DNA of 64,000 nt from Pseudomonas sp. Ant30-3 (GCF_000690905.1 NZ_JMCL01000035.1:27308-91307); one strand, 5' to 3'; positions 9,667 to 20,099 are shown, counted from the first letter of the stretch. Numbers and translations: made by a program. Notes: generated by a model from the sequence alone, not told the origin.

Positions 9667-12501
9667 TTAATCCCGATCTCTTGCCAACAGTGGCTTGAGA
9701 TAGAACCCGGTATGAGATTGCTTCATCTCCGAGACTTCCTCCGGCGTGCCGACCGCGATGATCTGCCCACCTTTCGAGCCGCCCTCTGGCCCAAGATCCA
9801 CCAGCCAGTCAGCGGTTTTGATCACGTCCAGGTTGTGTTCGATGACCACTACGGTGTTGCCGTGGTCGCGCAGCCTATGCAGCACGTCGAGCAACTGCTG
9901 GATATCCGCGAAGTGCAGACCGGTAGTCGGCTCGTCAAGGATGTACAGGGTCTTGCCCGTGTCGCGCTTGGACAGTTCGCGGGACAGCTTCACGCGTTGA
10001 GCTTCACCGCCCGACAGTGTGGTCGCTGACTGCCCGAGCTTGATGTACGAGAGCCCGACGTCCATCAGCGTTTGCAGTTTGCGCGCCAGCGCTGGAACGG
10101 CGTCGAAGAACACCCGGGCTTCCTCGATCGTCATCTCGAGGGTTTCGTGGATGCTCTTGCCCTTGTACTTGATCTCCAGCGTTTCGCGGTTGTAGCGCTT
10201 GCTCTTGCAGACATCGCAAGGGACATAGATGTCCGGCAGAAAGTGCATTTCCACTTTGATCAGGCCATCGCCCTGGCACGCTTCGCACCGTCCGCCTTTC
10301 ACGTTGAAGGAGAAACGGCCCGGTCCATAACCGCGTGAGCGCGATTCCGGGACACCGGCGAACAGTTCGCGAATCGGCGTGAACAAACCGGTGTACGTCG
10401 CCGGGTTTGAGCGCGGTGTACGGCCGATCGGGCTCTGGTCGATGTCGACGACTTTATCCAGGTGCTCCAGCCCCTTGATGCTGTCGTGAGCGGCTGCTTC
10501 CAGCGTGGTCGCGCCGTTGAGGGCCGTGGCGCTCAGCGGAAACAGCGTGTTGTTGATCAGCGTCGATTTGCCTGAGCCGGACACGCCGGTGACACACGTC
10601 AGCAAACCGATCGGAATCTCCAGATCGACATTCCGCAGGTTGTTGCCGCGCGCACCCTTAAGCGACAGGGACAACTTCTTGTTGCGTGGCGTCCGCTTGG
10701 CTGGCACTGCAATCTTCACCCGGCCCGACAGGTACTTGCCTGTCAACGAATCGGGATGCGCCATGACTTCCGCCGGCGTGCCTTCGGCAACAATGTGCCC
10801 ACCGTGTATGCCGGCACCCGGGCCGATATCCACTACGTAGTCGGCCAGGCGAATCGCATCTTCATCGTGCTCGACCACGATCACCGTGTTGCCGATGTCA
10901 CGCAGATGCTTGAGCGTCCCGAGGAGACGGTCGTTGTCGCGCTGGTGCAAGCCGATCGACGGCTCATCGAGGATGTACAAAACCCCAACTAAACCCGCAC
11001 CAATCTGGCTGGCCAGGCGGATTCGCTGGGCTTCACCGCCGGACAGGGTGTCTGCACTGCGATCCAGTGACAGATAATCCAGGCCGACGTTGACCAGAAA
11101 CTGCAGACGCTCGCGGATTTCCTTGAGGATCTTGTCGGCAATCTCGCCGCGGCGGCCCGTCAGCTTGAGCACACCAAAATATTCGCACGCATCGCCAATT
11201 GGCAGGTTGGTGACTGCCGGCAGGGTTTTTTCGCCGACCCAGACATGCCTCGCTTCACGGCGCAGTCGCGTGCCACGGCAATCCGGGCACGGCTGGGTAC
11301 TGAGGAACTTGGCCAGCTCTTCACGCACCGAGGCCGATTCGGTTTCGCGGTAGCGCCGATCGAGATTCGGCACGATACCTTCGAACGGATGCGAGCGTTT
11401 GACGATGTCGCCACGATCGTTCAGGTACTTGAAGTCGACTTTCTGCGAACCGCTGCCGTGCAGAATAAATTTCTGCTGGTCGGCGGGCAGTTCGTTGAAA
11501 GGGACGTCCAGGCTGAATTTGTAATGAGAGGCGAGGGACCCCAGCATCTGGAAGTAATAGACATTTCGCCTGTCCCATCCACGGATCGCCCCCTCGGCCA
11601 GTGTCAGATCGCCATTGACCAGGCGTTTGATGTCGAAGAACTGCTTCACACCCAAACCGTCGCAGGTTGGGCAGGCGCCGGCCGGGTTGTTGAAGGAAAA
11701 CAGTTTCGGCTCAAGCTCGCTGATTGCGTGACCGCAAATCGGGCAGGCGAAACGCGCGGAGAAGATCATCTCTTCACCGGGCTCGTCATCCATTGAAGCG
11801 ACCAGGGCAATGCCGTCCGCCAGCTTCAGCGCGGTCTCGAAAGACTCCGCCAGACGTTGTTGCAGATCGGCGCGGACCTTGAAGCGGTCAACCACGACAT
11901 CAATCGAATGCTTCTTCTGTTTATCGAGCTTCGGCAATTCGTCCAGCTCGCACAGCCGTCCGTTGACCCGGGCCCGGACGAAGCCCTGGGCGCGCAGCTC
12001 TTCAAATACGGAAAGGTGTTCGCCTTTGCGCTCGCGGATAACCGGGGCCAGCAGCATGAGCCGGCTGCCCTCCGGTTGTGCGAGGACCAGGTCGACCATC
12101 TGGCTGACCGTTTGCGCTTCCAGCGGGATGTCATGATCCGGGCAGCGAGGAATACCCACGCGCGCATACAACAGGCGCAAGTAGTCGTAGATTTCGGTGA
12201 TGGTGCCAACCGTCGAACGCGGGTTGTGCGAAGTCGACTTCTGTTCGATGGAAATGGCTGGCGACAAACCTTCAATGGTGTCGACATCCGGCTTTTCCAT
12301 CATCGACAAAAACTGCCGGGCATAAGCCGACAGCGATTCGACGTAACGGCGCTGGCCTTCGGCGTACAGCGTGTCGAAGGCCAGGGACGATTTGCCGGAT
12401 CCGGACAGGCCGGTGATAACGATCAGCTTGTCCCGTGGCAGGGTCAGGTCGATGTTCTTCAGGTTGTGGGTTCGGGCCCCACGAATCAGGATCTTGTCCA
12501 A
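9667..12501 (-). CDS. uvrA: Excinuclease ABC subunit A
   Basis: UvrA detects bulky DNA lesions with UvrB in nucleotide excision repair. The start is taken as TTG at 12501, giving 944 residues beginning with [18 protein letters not shown], the normal Pseudomonas start; a GCGAGG site lies just upstream. Two ABC ATPase modules are visible, with [14 protein letters not shown] near residue 30 and [14 protein letters not shown] in the second half, plus two LSGGEAQR signatures. Zinc-module motifs [14 protein letters not shown] and CEACQGDG are present. Confidence 0.97.
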   Translation of the reverse strand: MDKILIRGARTHNLKNIDLTLPRDKLIVITGLSGSGKSSLAFDTLYAEGQRRYVESLSAYARQFLSMMEKPDVDTIEGLSPAISIEQKSTSHNPRSTVGTITEIYDYLRLLYARVGIPRCPDHDIPLEAQTVSQMVDLVLAQPEGSRLMLLAPVIRERKGEHLSVFEELRAQGFVRARVNGRLCELDELPKLDKQKKHSIDVVVDRFKVRADLQQRLAESFETALKLADGIALVASMDDEPGEEMIFSARFACPICGHAISELEPKLFSFNNPAGACPTCDGLGVKQFFDIKRLVNGDLTLAEGAIRGWDRRNVYYFQMLGSLASHYKFSLDVPFNELPADQQKFILHGSGSQKVDFKYLNDRGDIVKRSHPFEGIVPNLDRRYRETESASVREELAKFLSTQPCPDCRGTRLRREARHVWVGEKTLPAVTNLPIGDACEYFGVLKLTGRRGEIADKILKEIRERLQFLVNVGLDYLSLDRSADTLSGGEAQRIRLASQIGAGLVGVLYILDEPSIGLHQRDNDRLLGTLKHLRDIGNTVIVVEHDEDAIRLADYVVDIGPGAGIHGGHIVAEGTPAEVMAHPDSLTGKYLSGRVKIAVPAKRTPRNKKLSLSLKGARGNNLRNVDLEIPIGLLTCVTGVSGSGKSTLINNTLFPLSATALNGATTLEAAAHDSIKGLEHLDKVVDIDQSPIGRTPRSNPATYTGLFTPIRELFAGVPESRSRGYGPGRFSFNVKGGRCEACQGDGLIKVEMHFLPDIYVPCDVCKSKRYNRETLEIKYKGKSIHETLEMTIEEARVFFDAVPALARKLQTLMDVGLSYIKLGQSATTLSGGEAQRVKLSRELSKRDTGKTLYILDEPTTGLHFADIQQLLDVLHRLRDHGNTVVVIEHNLDVIKTADWLVDLGPEGGSKGGQIIAVGTPEEVSEMKQSHTGFYLKPLLARDRD

Positions 12502-12534
12502 AGTGGCCTCGCTTGGCGGGCGTCGAAAACGTAG

Positions 12535-12554
12535 CAGTATACGGCCAAATACTG
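12535..12554. promoter_or_regulatory. Inverted repeat upstream of uvrA
   Basis: CAGTAT (12535-12540) and ATACTG (12549-12554) flank an 8-nt spacer, 34 nt ahead of the uvrA start and inside its likely promoter. The 8-nt spacing resembles an SOS box, but the half-sites are in the reverse order to CTGT-N8-ACAG. I therefore do not call a LexA site. Confidence 0.3.
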
Positions 12555-12692
12555 GATGGATGCACACTATCGAATGACCGGGTCGCAGGCTTGCATGAAG
12601 ACTCTGTCAGCGGAGCGCGTCAAAGCGTCGCGATGTACCCTGTCAATCGATGGGACTGGTAGAATCGCCGCCGGTTCACATGAGGTTTTTCC

Positions 12693-14090
12693 ATGCACGA
12701 TCCCCACAGCGAACGCATGAGTGGCAGTGAGACCCGCGCAGCAAGCGGTCTGGCCCTCGTGTTCGCCTTCCGAATGCTGGGCATGTTCATGGTGTTGCCG
12801 GTGTTGGCGACCTATGGGATGGATCTGGCAGGCGCGACCCCGGCCCTGATCGGTCTGGCGATTGGCGCGTATGGCCTGACGCAGGCACTTTTTCAGATTC
12901 CTTTCGGTTTCATTTCCGACCGGATCGGTCGTCGTCCGGTGATCTACCTCGGGCTGATTGTTTTTGCCCTGGGCAGCGTACTGGCGGCCAATGCCGATTC
13001 GATCTGGGGCGTGATCGCCGGACGGATCCTGCAGGGCGCCGGGGCCATTTCTGCGGCAGTCATGGCGTTGCTGTCGGACCTGACCCGCGAACAGCATCGG
13101 ACCAAAGCCATGGCCATGATCGGCATGACGATCGGTCTGTCGTTCGCTGTCGCCATGGTTGTAGGACCCTTGCTGACCCGCGCATTCGGGCTGTCCGGGT
13201 TGTTTCTCGCCACGGGCGCTATGGCGCTGCTCGGCATTGTGATCGTGATGTTCATGGTGCCGCGTTCGACCGGGCCGTTGCAGCACCGCGAGTCGGGCGT
13301 AGCGCGTCAGGCGCTGATACCAACGTTGAAACATCCTGATCTGCTGCGCCTCGACCTGGGCATTTTTGTGTTGCACGCGATGTTGATGTCGAGCTTCGTC
13401 GCCTTGCCCCTGGCCCTGGTCGAAAAAGCCGGGTTACCCAAGGAGCAGCACTGGTGGGTCTACCTCACGGCACTGCTGATTTCTTTCTTCGCCATGATCC
13501 CGTTCATTATCTACGGCGAGAAGAAACGCAAAATGAAACGAGTTTTATTGGGCGCGGTGCTGGCGCTGATGCTCACTGAGCTATTCTTCTGGCAGTTCGG
13601 CGATAGCTTGCGGGCTCTGGTGATCGGTACGGTGGTGTTCTTCACCGCGTTCAATCTGCTGGAAGCTTCGTTGCCATCGCTGATCAGCAAGGTTTCACCG
13701 GCAGGCGGCAAGGGCACGGCAATGGGGGTTTATTCCACCAGCCAGTTCCTCGGTTCAGCGTTGGGCGGGATCATGGGCGGCTGGCTGTTCCAGCATGGCG
13801 GTCTGTCGGTTGTGTTCCTGGGATGCGCTGGCCTGGCTGCACTTTGGCTGGCCTTTGCTGTTACCATGCGCGAACCTCCCTACGTAACGAGTCTGCGCGT
13901 GCCGCTGTCGCCGGAGGCCATCCGCGAAGCGGGTCTGGTCGAGCGCCTCATGGCCGTTGTAGGGGTAACAGATGCAGTCGTGGTCGCTGATGAAGCGGCC
14001 ATTTACATCAAATTGGACACCGAACTATTGGATCGCACCACCCTCGAGCGTCTGGTGAACAACCCGACCGCGACAGCGTGCGAAGCCTAG
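12693..14090 (+). CDS. MFS transporter, YajR-like
   Basis: A 465-residue major facilitator with about twelve membrane segments. The loop motif GFISDRIGRRPVIYLGLI (about residues 70-87) is the classic MFS cytoplasmic signature. After the last helix comes an extension of about 70 residues (from PPYVTSLRVPLS) that resembles the small soluble domain of YajR-type transporters. The substrate is unknown. It lies divergent from uvrA and 9 nt upstream of ssb, so the two may share a transcript, as in other Pseudomonas. Confidence 0.88.
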   Translation: MHDPHSERMSGSETRAASGLALVFAFRMLGMFMVLPVLATYGMDLAGATPALIGLAIGAYGLTQALFQIPFGFISDRIGRRPVIYLGLIVFALGSVLAANADSIWGVIAGRILQGAGAISAAVMALLSDLTREQHRTKAMAMIGMTIGLSFAVAMVVGPLLTRAFGLSGLFLATGAMALLGIVIVMFMVPRSTGPLQHRESGVARQALIPTLKHPDLLRLDLGIFVLHAMLMSSFVALPLALVEKAGLPKEQHWWVYLTALLISFFAMIPFIIYGEKKRKMKRVLLGAVLALMLTELFFWQFGDSLRALVIGTVVFFTAFNLLEASLPSLISKVSPAGGKGTAMGVYSTSQFLGSALGGIMGGWLFQHGGLSVVFLGCAGLAALWLAFAVTMREPPYVTSLRVPLSPEAIREAGLVERLMAVVGVTDAVVVADEAAIYIKLDTELLDRTTLERLVNNPTATACEA

Positions 14091-14099
14091 GAGAACGTT

Positions 14100-14639
14100 A
14101 TGGCCCGTGGGGTTAACAAAGTCATATTGGTCGGCACTTGCGGCCAGGATCCCGAAGTTCGCTACCTGCCTAACGGTAACGCCGTGACCAACCTGAGTCT
14201 GGCGACCAGCGAACAGTGGACCGACAAGCAAACCGGTCAGAAAGTCGAGAAGACCGAGTGGCACCGTGTCTCGATGTTCGGCAAGGTGGCAGAGATTGCC
14301 GGCGAATACCTGCGTAAAGGTTCGCAGGTCTACATCGAAGGCAAGCTGCAGACCCGCGAGTGGGAAAAAGACGGTATCAAGCGTTACACCACCGAAATCG
14401 TGGTCGACATGCAGGGCACCATGCAATTGCTCGGCGGCCGTCCACAGCAGGGCGATCAGCAAGGCGGGGGCAACAACTATCAGCAGTCCGCCCCGGCCCC
14501 GCGCCAGCAGCAGGCTCCGCGTCCGCAGCAGTCGCCGCCCCAGCAGTCCGCACCACAGCAGTCGCGCCCGGCACCACAGCAGGCCGCACCGCAGCCGGCT
14601 CCGGATTTCGACAGCTTTGATGATGATATTCCGTTCTAG
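14100..14639 (+). CDS. ssb: Single-stranded DNA-binding protein
   Basis: A 179-residue SSB. The OB-fold spans about residues 1-110 ([40 protein letters not shown]). A Gln/Pro/Ala-rich disordered linker follows, then the acidic tip [11 protein letters not shown], which recruits partner proteins. SSB coats ssDNA in replication, repair and recombination. An AGGAGAACGTT site precedes the ATG. The accessory island begins only about 17 nt after its stop codon. Confidence 0.98.
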   Translation: MARGVNKVILVGTCGQDPEVRYLPNGNAVTNLSLATSEQWTDKQTGQKVEKTEWHRVSMFGKVAEIAGEYLRKGSQVYIEGKLQTREWEKDGIKRYTTEIVVDMQGTMQLLGGRPQQGDQQGGGNNYQQSAPAPRQQQAPRPQQSPPQQSAPQQSRPAPQQAAPQPAPDFDSFDDDIPF

Positions 14640-14655
14640 CGGTTACCTTAGACTT

Positions 14656-14680
14656 TTTTGTAAAGTTTAGCCCTGAAGCC
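14656..14680 (+). repeat. Left island end / attachment-like site
   Basis: TTTTGTAAAGTTT (14656-14668) is followed by CCCTGAAGCC. The same order, GTAAAGT then CCTGA.GCC, recurs at 26620-26639 and 36504-36520. The site lies 17 nt after ssb. It is the probable left junction of the inserted DNA. Confidence 0.6.
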
Positions 14681-14698
14681 CCCGCACTGCGGGGGCTT
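14676..14698 (+). terminator. GC-rich hairpin at the island left end, behind ssb
   Basis: AAGCCCCCGC (14676-14685), loop ACT, GCGGGGGCTT (14689-14698). A sibling hairpin sits at the same place in the second left-end copy (26637-26657), so it is probably island-borne. It would stop ssb transcripts entering the recombinase operon. Confidence 0.75.
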
Positions 14699-14702
14699 TG
14701 CA

Positions 14703-14761
14703 TTTCTACGTGTGTAAAAAATATTTCGACTAGGCTCCTATGGTCAGATACCACGTAGAAA
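14703..14761. repeat. Inverted repeat ahead of the ginA-like gene
   Basis: TTTCTACGTG (14703-14712) and CACGTAGAAA (14752-14761) are perfect 10-nt inverted repeats, 39 nt apart. They lie between the left end and the GTG start at 14782. They could be accessory recombinase-binding arms or an operator for the operon. Confidence 0.5.
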
Positions 14762-14781
14762 CGTAAAGATGGGAGTCCGCC

Positions 14782-15999
14782 GTGAAGCCCTCAGCGCGCA
14801 GGATTAAGTCCTTAAATGGCGAGCGACTCATCGTTCTTGTCGACGAGTCCGGGATGCCTCTGTTCTACCCGGCGCTCTACGTCACAGTGCATATGCGCGG
14901 GCGCTCTTTGGCGCTGAACACCATTCAAAATGCGCTCGATGCGATCAAAGCTCTGTACGCCTGGCAGGGCTATTACAGCCATGATATCGAGTCGCAGTTT
15001 TCGCGTGGGGAGCTGCTCCAAGCTCACGACGTGCATTCCTTACGCGATTTTATGCAAAGACCGTTGAGCCGCGACAACGGTGGCAATATCGCTACGATCT
15101 CAGGTAGATCCAGAACGGTTAGCACAGACAATCAGTACGCGCGTATGTCGGTGATAGCCGACTACCTTGGCTTCCTCGCGGGTCAACTTCAAAGATCATC
15201 CACGCACGCTGGTGAAGATACCCAGCGGATGGTTTCGCAGATCAAAGCTAACCGCCCCAGAAAGTCGGCTAAGTCCAACAGAGACAGGGACGAAAAACAC
15301 CTCGATAACATGCTTCTTGATGCGCTAGAGGACGCCTTGAAGCCAGGTTCGGGTAACAATCCCGCACATGAATATGCCGTTCAGGTGCGCAACGCGTTGA
15401 TGTTCTCAATTCTGCGTGTCACGGGATTGCGACGCGGCGAATTGCTGAACCTGAAGGTCGAGGATATCGACTTTGCGAAAAATACGCTGAAAGTGGTCAG
15501 GCGTCCGGATTCAAATGATGACGCTAGAGCCTATCAGCCGGTGGCCAAAACAAGAGAGCGTACTTTTCCGTTGCTGCCCGAGCTGGTAGATAAAATTCAA
15601 GGTTATGTACTCAGTCAGCGCAACAAGGTGCCCGGTGCCAAGAAGCATGGCTATCTGTTTGTCACACATAAATCTGGGGCTTCGCAGGGGCGCCCTTTGT
15701 CGAATGCCGCGTTCGGCAAGTTCATGGGTGAATTGAGACTGGTTGTCGAAGGCTGCAACGGAATCCATGCCCACTCGCTACGCCATCACTGGAACTACAC
15801 ATTCTCGGCAATCTGTGAGGGGGTAAACATGTCACCCGAGCGCGAGGAAAAGATCCGTTCATACCTGATGGGCTGGAGTGAGACCTCTGGTACTGCGGCA
15901 ACCTACAACCTTAGACACATCAAAGAACAAGCCGGTAAAGCGGTGCTGGAGCTTCAATACAGGCATCTTGGTACCGCGCGAAAAGGAGATGGGGCATGA
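14782..15999 (+). CDS. ginA: Tyrosine recombinase, GinA-like
   Basis: A 405-residue site-specific recombinase starting at GTG 14782 behind GGGAG (14771-14775). The full catalytic set is visible: Arg217 in TGLRRGELL, His331 and Arg334 in HSLRHHW, Trp365 in GWSETSG and nucleophile Tyr375 in TYNLRHI. The first 80 residues (GMPLFYPALYVTVHMRG, NTIQNALDAIKALYAWQG) recur in the truncated copy at 26737. It overlaps the next gene by 4 nt and is the first of three recombinases. Adjacency to ssb and an att-like motif argues that it drives movement of the island. Confidence 0.88.
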   Translation: MKPSARRIKSLNGERLIVLVDESGMPLFYPALYVTVHMRGRSLALNTIQNALDAIKALYAWQGYYSHDIESQFSRGELLQAHDVHSLRDFMQRPLSRDNGGNIATISGRSRTVSTDNQYARMSVIADYLGFLAGQLQRSSTHAGEDTQRMVSQIKANRPRKSAKSNRDRDEKHLDNMLLDALEDALKPGSGNNPAHEYAVQVRNALMFSILRVTGLRRGELLNLKVEDIDFAKNTLKVVRRPDSNDDARAYQPVAKTRERTFPLLPELVDKIQGYVLSQRNKVPGAKKHGYLFVTHKSGASQGRPLSNAAFGKFMGELRLVVEGCNGIHAHSLRHHWNYTFSAICEGVNMSPEREEKIRSYLMGWSETSGTAATYNLRHIKEQAGKAVLELQYRHLGTARKGDGA

Positions 16000-17510
16000 A
16001 TATGCTGACTTCTCAGGAAAATGCCCCCGAGGAGTTTTATTCAAGGGAGGGGTATAGGATCAGTCTTGATGACGAGCGATGGAAACTGAATAAGGATTTC
16101 AGCATCCCTGTATTTGTTCTGGCCAGCGTCATGAACGCCCAAATGTATCTGTCTTTCCGGCAGGTGCTCGCTTTTTATGCAAAGACTAGCGCTCCCGCTC
16201 ACACAAGGAACCTATTTGAGCGTTGCAAGCACTACATCGAATCAACAGCCGGCCAACCCCTGTTCAGTGTCGAGTCCTTGATTTCGTATCGTTCAATGTT
16301 GGATAAAAAAACCGAATGGTATTTGGGGACATTGCGTGGACTTATTAGGCGATGGGCTGATCTTGGGTATATAGGTATCCCGAGCGACACTTTAAATTTA
16401 GTGGATCAATGGACTCTTAAAGGCAATGAAAAGGGCTATTCAGTTCAATCTATGTGCCCTGACAGCGGACCATTGACTGACATCGAAATGGAAGGCGTTG
16501 TAGCAGCAGTTATCGCGGCCTACGGTGATGATCGCCTAGAGCTCATCGACGCCTCTTACGCAATGACCCTAGCCATGACCGGGCGGCGTCCTGGGCAGAT
16601 TACCGGATTGAAACTAAAAGACCTGATCCAGCAGTCGGATAGGTACTTCATCAGCTTTCCCCGTGCCAAGCAGCGTCATCAGGCTTGGCGTACGACGTTT
16701 AACAAATTCGCAGTCGTCGAAGATTTATGGCTGCTTTTACAACAGCAGGCATTGGCAGTTAAGCAGGCGTTTAGCGCCAGTCTGGGTTTTGACGTTCCAG
16801 CCGAGTTTGTTCCCGAACTGCCGCTGTTTCCTGCCTTAGGAGCTATCGACATTAGGTTAGAGCTGAGGACAGAACTCCGGGGGGATCGTCTGCACGCACC
16901 GAGCACTTCCGTATATAGCGCAATGGATCGGGTCGCTAAAACGATCAAGCTGGTCAGCGAGCGTACGGGCCTGCCTGTTCACCTTAATCCAACCCGTTTT
17001 CGCTATACGCTTGGTACTAATCTCGCTCGCGAAGGCAAAGGCGAATACGTCATCGCTGAAGCGCTGGATCATTCTGATACGCAAAATGCCGGCGTATATG
17101 TGAGAAATATTCCGGAAATTGTCGAGCGAATCGACAAGGCTGTTGCACTGCAGTTGGCACCTATTGCGCAAGCGTTCCAGGGTGTACTCGTGATATCCGA
17201 AAGTGACGCGAGGCGGGGCGATGATCGAAGTAGTCGAATTTCCAATGGCGCCGCGAACCTCGGCACCTGTGGCAGTTACGGATTTTGTGGCGCATTGGCT
17301 CCCATTGCTTGTTATACATGCAACCATTTCCAGCCTTGGCTAGATGGCCCTCATGAAGCAGTCCTGGATCGTTTGATTCAGGAGCGAGACAGCGTCCTGG
17401 AACAAACAGAGGACAGAAAAATTGCCTCTGTTAATGATCGCCTGATTCTGGCCGTCAGTGATGTAGTTAACAGATGCGACGCGATGAAAAAGGAAGTTTC
17501 CCATGAGTGA
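15996..17510 (+). CDS. ginB: Tyrosine recombinase, GinB-like
   Basis: A 504-residue recombinase. Arg197 in TGRRPGQI, Arg334 in NPTRFRYT (Asn replaces the usual first His of HxxR), a later His in LDHSDTQNAGVY and Tyr368 fit the catalytic core. A Cys-rich tail with Cys425, Cys431, Cys439, Cys442 and His444 looks like a small zinc site. The ATG overlaps the previous stop by 4 nt and the next gene by 8 nt, so the trio is translated together. Its direct role in strand exchange is inferred from the family. Confidence 0.86.
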   Translation: MNMLTSQENAPEEFYSREGYRISLDDERWKLNKDFSIPVFVLASVMNAQMYLSFRQVLAFYAKTSAPAHTRNLFERCKHYIESTAGQPLFSVESLISYRSMLDKKTEWYLGTLRGLIRRWADLGYIGIPSDTLNLVDQWTLKGNEKGYSVQSMCPDSGPLTDIEMEGVVAAVIAAYGDDRLELIDASYAMTLAMTGRRPGQITGLKLKDLIQQSDRYFISFPRAKQRHQAWRTTFNKFAVVEDLWLLLQQQALAVKQAFSASLGFDVPAEFVPELPLFPALGAIDIRLELRTELRGDRLHAPSTSVYSAMDRVAKTIKLVSERTGLPVHLNPTRFRYTLGTNLAREGKGEYVIAEALDHSDTQNAGVYVRNIPEIVERIDKAVALQLAPIAQAFQGVLVISESDARRGDDRSSRISNGAANLGTCGSYGFCGALAPIACYTCNHFQPWLDGPHEAVLDRLIQERDSVLEQTEDRKIASVNDRLILAVSDVVNRCDAMKKEVSHE

Positions 17511-19515
17511 TGTACATCTCTTCATGCCGGAGCAACAGCGCGACACTAAAGCCAATCTCACTGACTTCATTGAAATGTGTCGTGATCGCCTGACAGTCTT
17601 TGGAACTGATCTCGACTGGGGCAGCGACACATGGGCGGGAGTTTGTAATTTTACCGTCATAGGCGCTCCCTCTAGGGGGTTCACTTCCAGTCAAATGCTA
17701 GACCCTGAAATTGTTCCTTTCGCTAAATCCTATGTGCGCTACCAACACCAGTACTACTCCAACAGTGGCAGTCGCTGCAAAGAGATAAAGGGTATTCGCT
17801 GTGTTGAGAAAGCGCTATTGCAGGTCAAAGGAAAGGCAGATATCACGCTGACAGACCTCAATGTATTGGATGTGGCAGCGCAGGTTGCGCGTGAGTACAA
17901 GGCGTCCGCATACCAGGCAGGTTGCAGCCTAGTGAAACTCGTAGAGTTTCTTAACCGGGCGAAGATCATTCCGCACGCGCTTGTCTGGAAAAACCCAATC
18001 TTAAAGCCCAACGAGCTGAATCGAACTGATGCAGCAACAAAGGCCAAACGTAGCGCGAAGGTCCCGCCAGAGCATTGTATGGAATACATGGCGGAAATGT
18101 TTTCCAATGATTTGCAAGACGCACGTGACCGATTTACTACATCTATATTCGCGCTGCTGATGTGTGCACCGTCCCGTATTGCTGAAGTGCAGGATCTTCC
18201 GTTCCACTGCTTACATACTGAGAGCGACAGTCACGGTATTGAACGTCTGGGGCTACGATTTTATGCCGGTAAGGGTTATGGCTCGGATATTAAATGGGTT
18301 TCAACGCCGTTTAAGAGTATTGCCACTGAGGCCATACGGCGTTTAGTGGAACTTTCAAGTGAAGGACGTAAGTTAGCGTCTTGGTATGAACAGAATCCCC
18401 ACCGATTCTATCGGCATCCTGGTTGTCCACGCGTGAAGGAGGATGCCGGTTTGTCTAACGAGCAAGCATGCAGAGCGTTGGGGATTTCAGAAGAAAATCC
18501 GGCGGGTTCTTTGTGGGCTTATTTCAAACGTTACTCACCGTTTGCTACTCTTAGGTTAAAGGGAGAACCGTTGACCCTGGCTTTTCTCAATGAATATTGC
18601 CACAGTAAACTACCAGATAACTGGCCCTGGTTTGATAAAAAGAAAAACATAAAATATTCCGAAGCTCTGTTGTGTTTTAGAAAACATGAACTACGTAAGG
18701 ATATGAGAGCCAGTCCAGTTTTGCTTTGGAAGCCCGGCACCATTACGTTCACGAGTGACATGAATTATATCAATGGGCAAGAGAGAAATATCTGGATTCG
18801 GCACGGTTACAGGAATCTAGACGGAACTGAGATTTCGATGACGTCCCATCAAGTGCGTCATTATCTAAACACTGCCGCGCAGCGTGGCAGTCTCGCTCAG
18901 CTTGATATAGCAAAATGGTCAGGACGGGCGAATATTCATCAGAATGCTACGTACAATCACATGACGGATGATGAGTACGTTGATATGGCTCGACAGGTAG
19001 GAGTGGGGGGTGTACTTCAGAAAATCAAACTCAAAGTTCCTGTCACGTTTGCAGATCTGGATGCGATGGGCGAAGGCATTGCTCATGTAACTGAATATGG
19101 GTTCTGCGTACATGACTTTTCAATGTTGCCGTGCCAGAAGCATCGCGACTGCTTGAACTGCACTGAGCAAGTTTGCGTCAAGGGGGACGAGGAAAAGCTG
19201 GAGCGCTTAAAAAAACAGCGTGAGGGCATTCGCTTGCAGCTTAGAAAGGCAGTGAATGCGTCTGAAGAAAGTGTCTACGGTGCAGACCGCTGGAGCCAGC
19301 ATCAAATTACTACGCTGGATAGAGTAGACCAGCTTATCGAGATCTTGGAATCGCCGACCACTGCGAATGGCTCGGTAATCCATTTAAGCGTTGATCAGGA
19401 GTTCAGCCCGCTCAAGCGTGAGATAGCTGCACACACAGTTGTTGCTGAAAACGGTGCTCCTTCTATATTGATCACTCCTGATATTGATGAGCTTCGCACA
19501 CTCTTTGGAGTCTAA
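17503..19515 (+). CDS. ginC: Tyrosine recombinase, GinC-like
   Basis: A 670-residue protein, long for this family. Arg225 in CAPSRIAEV, a Lys in AGKGYGSD, His449 and Arg452 in TSHQVRHYL, Trp472 and Tyr484 in NATYNHM form the active-site set. The C-terminal part has clustered Cys and His residues (CVHDFSMLPCQKHRDCLNC), probably zinc-binding, followed by a charged helix. It is the third recombinase of the operon and ends 2 nt before ginD. Three different recombinases in series is the hallmark of recombinase-trio islands. Confidence 0.86.
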   Translation: MSDVHLFMPEQQRDTKANLTDFIEMCRDRLTVFGTDLDWGSDTWAGVCNFTVIGAPSRGFTSSQMLDPEIVPFAKSYVRYQHQYYSNSGSRCKEIKGIRCVEKALLQVKGKADITLTDLNVLDVAAQVAREYKASAYQAGCSLVKLVEFLNRAKIIPHALVWKNPILKPNELNRTDAATKAKRSAKVPPEHCMEYMAEMFSNDLQDARDRFTTSIFALLMCAPSRIAEVQDLPFHCLHTESDSHGIERLGLRFYAGKGYGSDIKWVSTPFKSIATEAIRRLVELSSEGRKLASWYEQNPHRFYRHPGCPRVKEDAGLSNEQACRALGISEENPAGSLWAYFKRYSPFATLRLKGEPLTLAFLNEYCHSKLPDNWPWFDKKKNIKYSEALLCFRKHELRKDMRASPVLLWKPGTITFTSDMNYINGQERNIWIRHGYRNLDGTEISMTSHQVRHYLNTAAQRGSLAQLDIAKWSGRANIHQNATYNHMTDDEYVDMARQVGVGGVLQKIKLKVPVTFADLDAMGEGIAHVTEYGFCVHDFSMLPCQKHRDCLNCTEQVCVKGDEEKLERLKKQREGIRLQLRKAVNASEESVYGADRWSQHQITTLDRVDQLIEILESPTTANGSVIHLSVDQEFSPLKREIAAHTVVAENGAPSILITPDIDELRTLFGV

Positions 19516-19517
19516 CG

Positions 19518-19910
19518 ATGGCAAAGCATCTAACCCGCAGAGACATCGCTATTCTAGTTAACCAGATTGACGCTTGGGAAGGTAAGTTAGGTTGGGATGC
19601 TCTGTGTGACGTGGCTGCGCCTCTAATCGGTGGGAGACCTACTCGACAGACCCTTAGTTCGCACGGTCAGATAAAAGCAGCATTTGGACAAAAAAAAATT
19701 CAGTTGAAAACCGGATTTGTTTCAACAAAGAGACCGCCAAGCTTGAATATCGCAGAACAGCGCATCAGGCGCTTAGAAAGCGAAAATGAACGCCTAAAAA
19801 TGGAAAATTCTAAATTATTAGAGCAGTTTGTGAGATGGCAATACAATGCGTACAAACACGGAGTGACCAAAGATAAGCTTGATGTTGAGCTGCCCAAAAT
19901 TGACAGATAG
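19518..19910 (+). CDS. ginD: Small coiled-coil protein, GinD-like
   Basis: A 130-residue protein starting 2 nt after ginC. The N-terminal part (LTRRDIAILVNQIDAW) is helical and may bind DNA. Residues about 77-105 (EQRIRRLESENERLKMENSK) form a clear leucine-zipper coiled coil. GInt islands are described as needing a fourth small gene for recombination, and this fits in position and size. No catalytic motif is visible. It may act as an accessory or directionality factor, which is inference. Confidence 0.75.
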   Translation: MAKHLTRRDIAILVNQIDAWEGKLGWDALCDVAAPLIGGRPTRQTLSSHGQIKAAFGQKKIQLKTGFVSTKRPPSLNIAEQRIRRLESENERLKMENSKLLEQFVRWQYNAYKHGVTKDKLDVELPKIDR

Positions 19911-20099
19911 ACATCTTAAACCGTTGGCTGATGAAACTGCGCTTAAGATTGGGTTGTCGAGGCCTGGAGCAATTCTGAGTCGGCGTTGACGTCCCCTCCG
20001 GCGAAGCTCGTTCGAAACCATAGCCCTTGAACTGGGCTAACCTTGTGCACGTAGATCGGTTTACGTCTTACCCGATCCTTAACGATACAGGATGAGGCT

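Noticed and set aside
12535..12554. LexA/SOS box for uvrA
   Set aside because: The half-sites are CAGTAT and ATACTG, not CTGT and ACAG in the required order.
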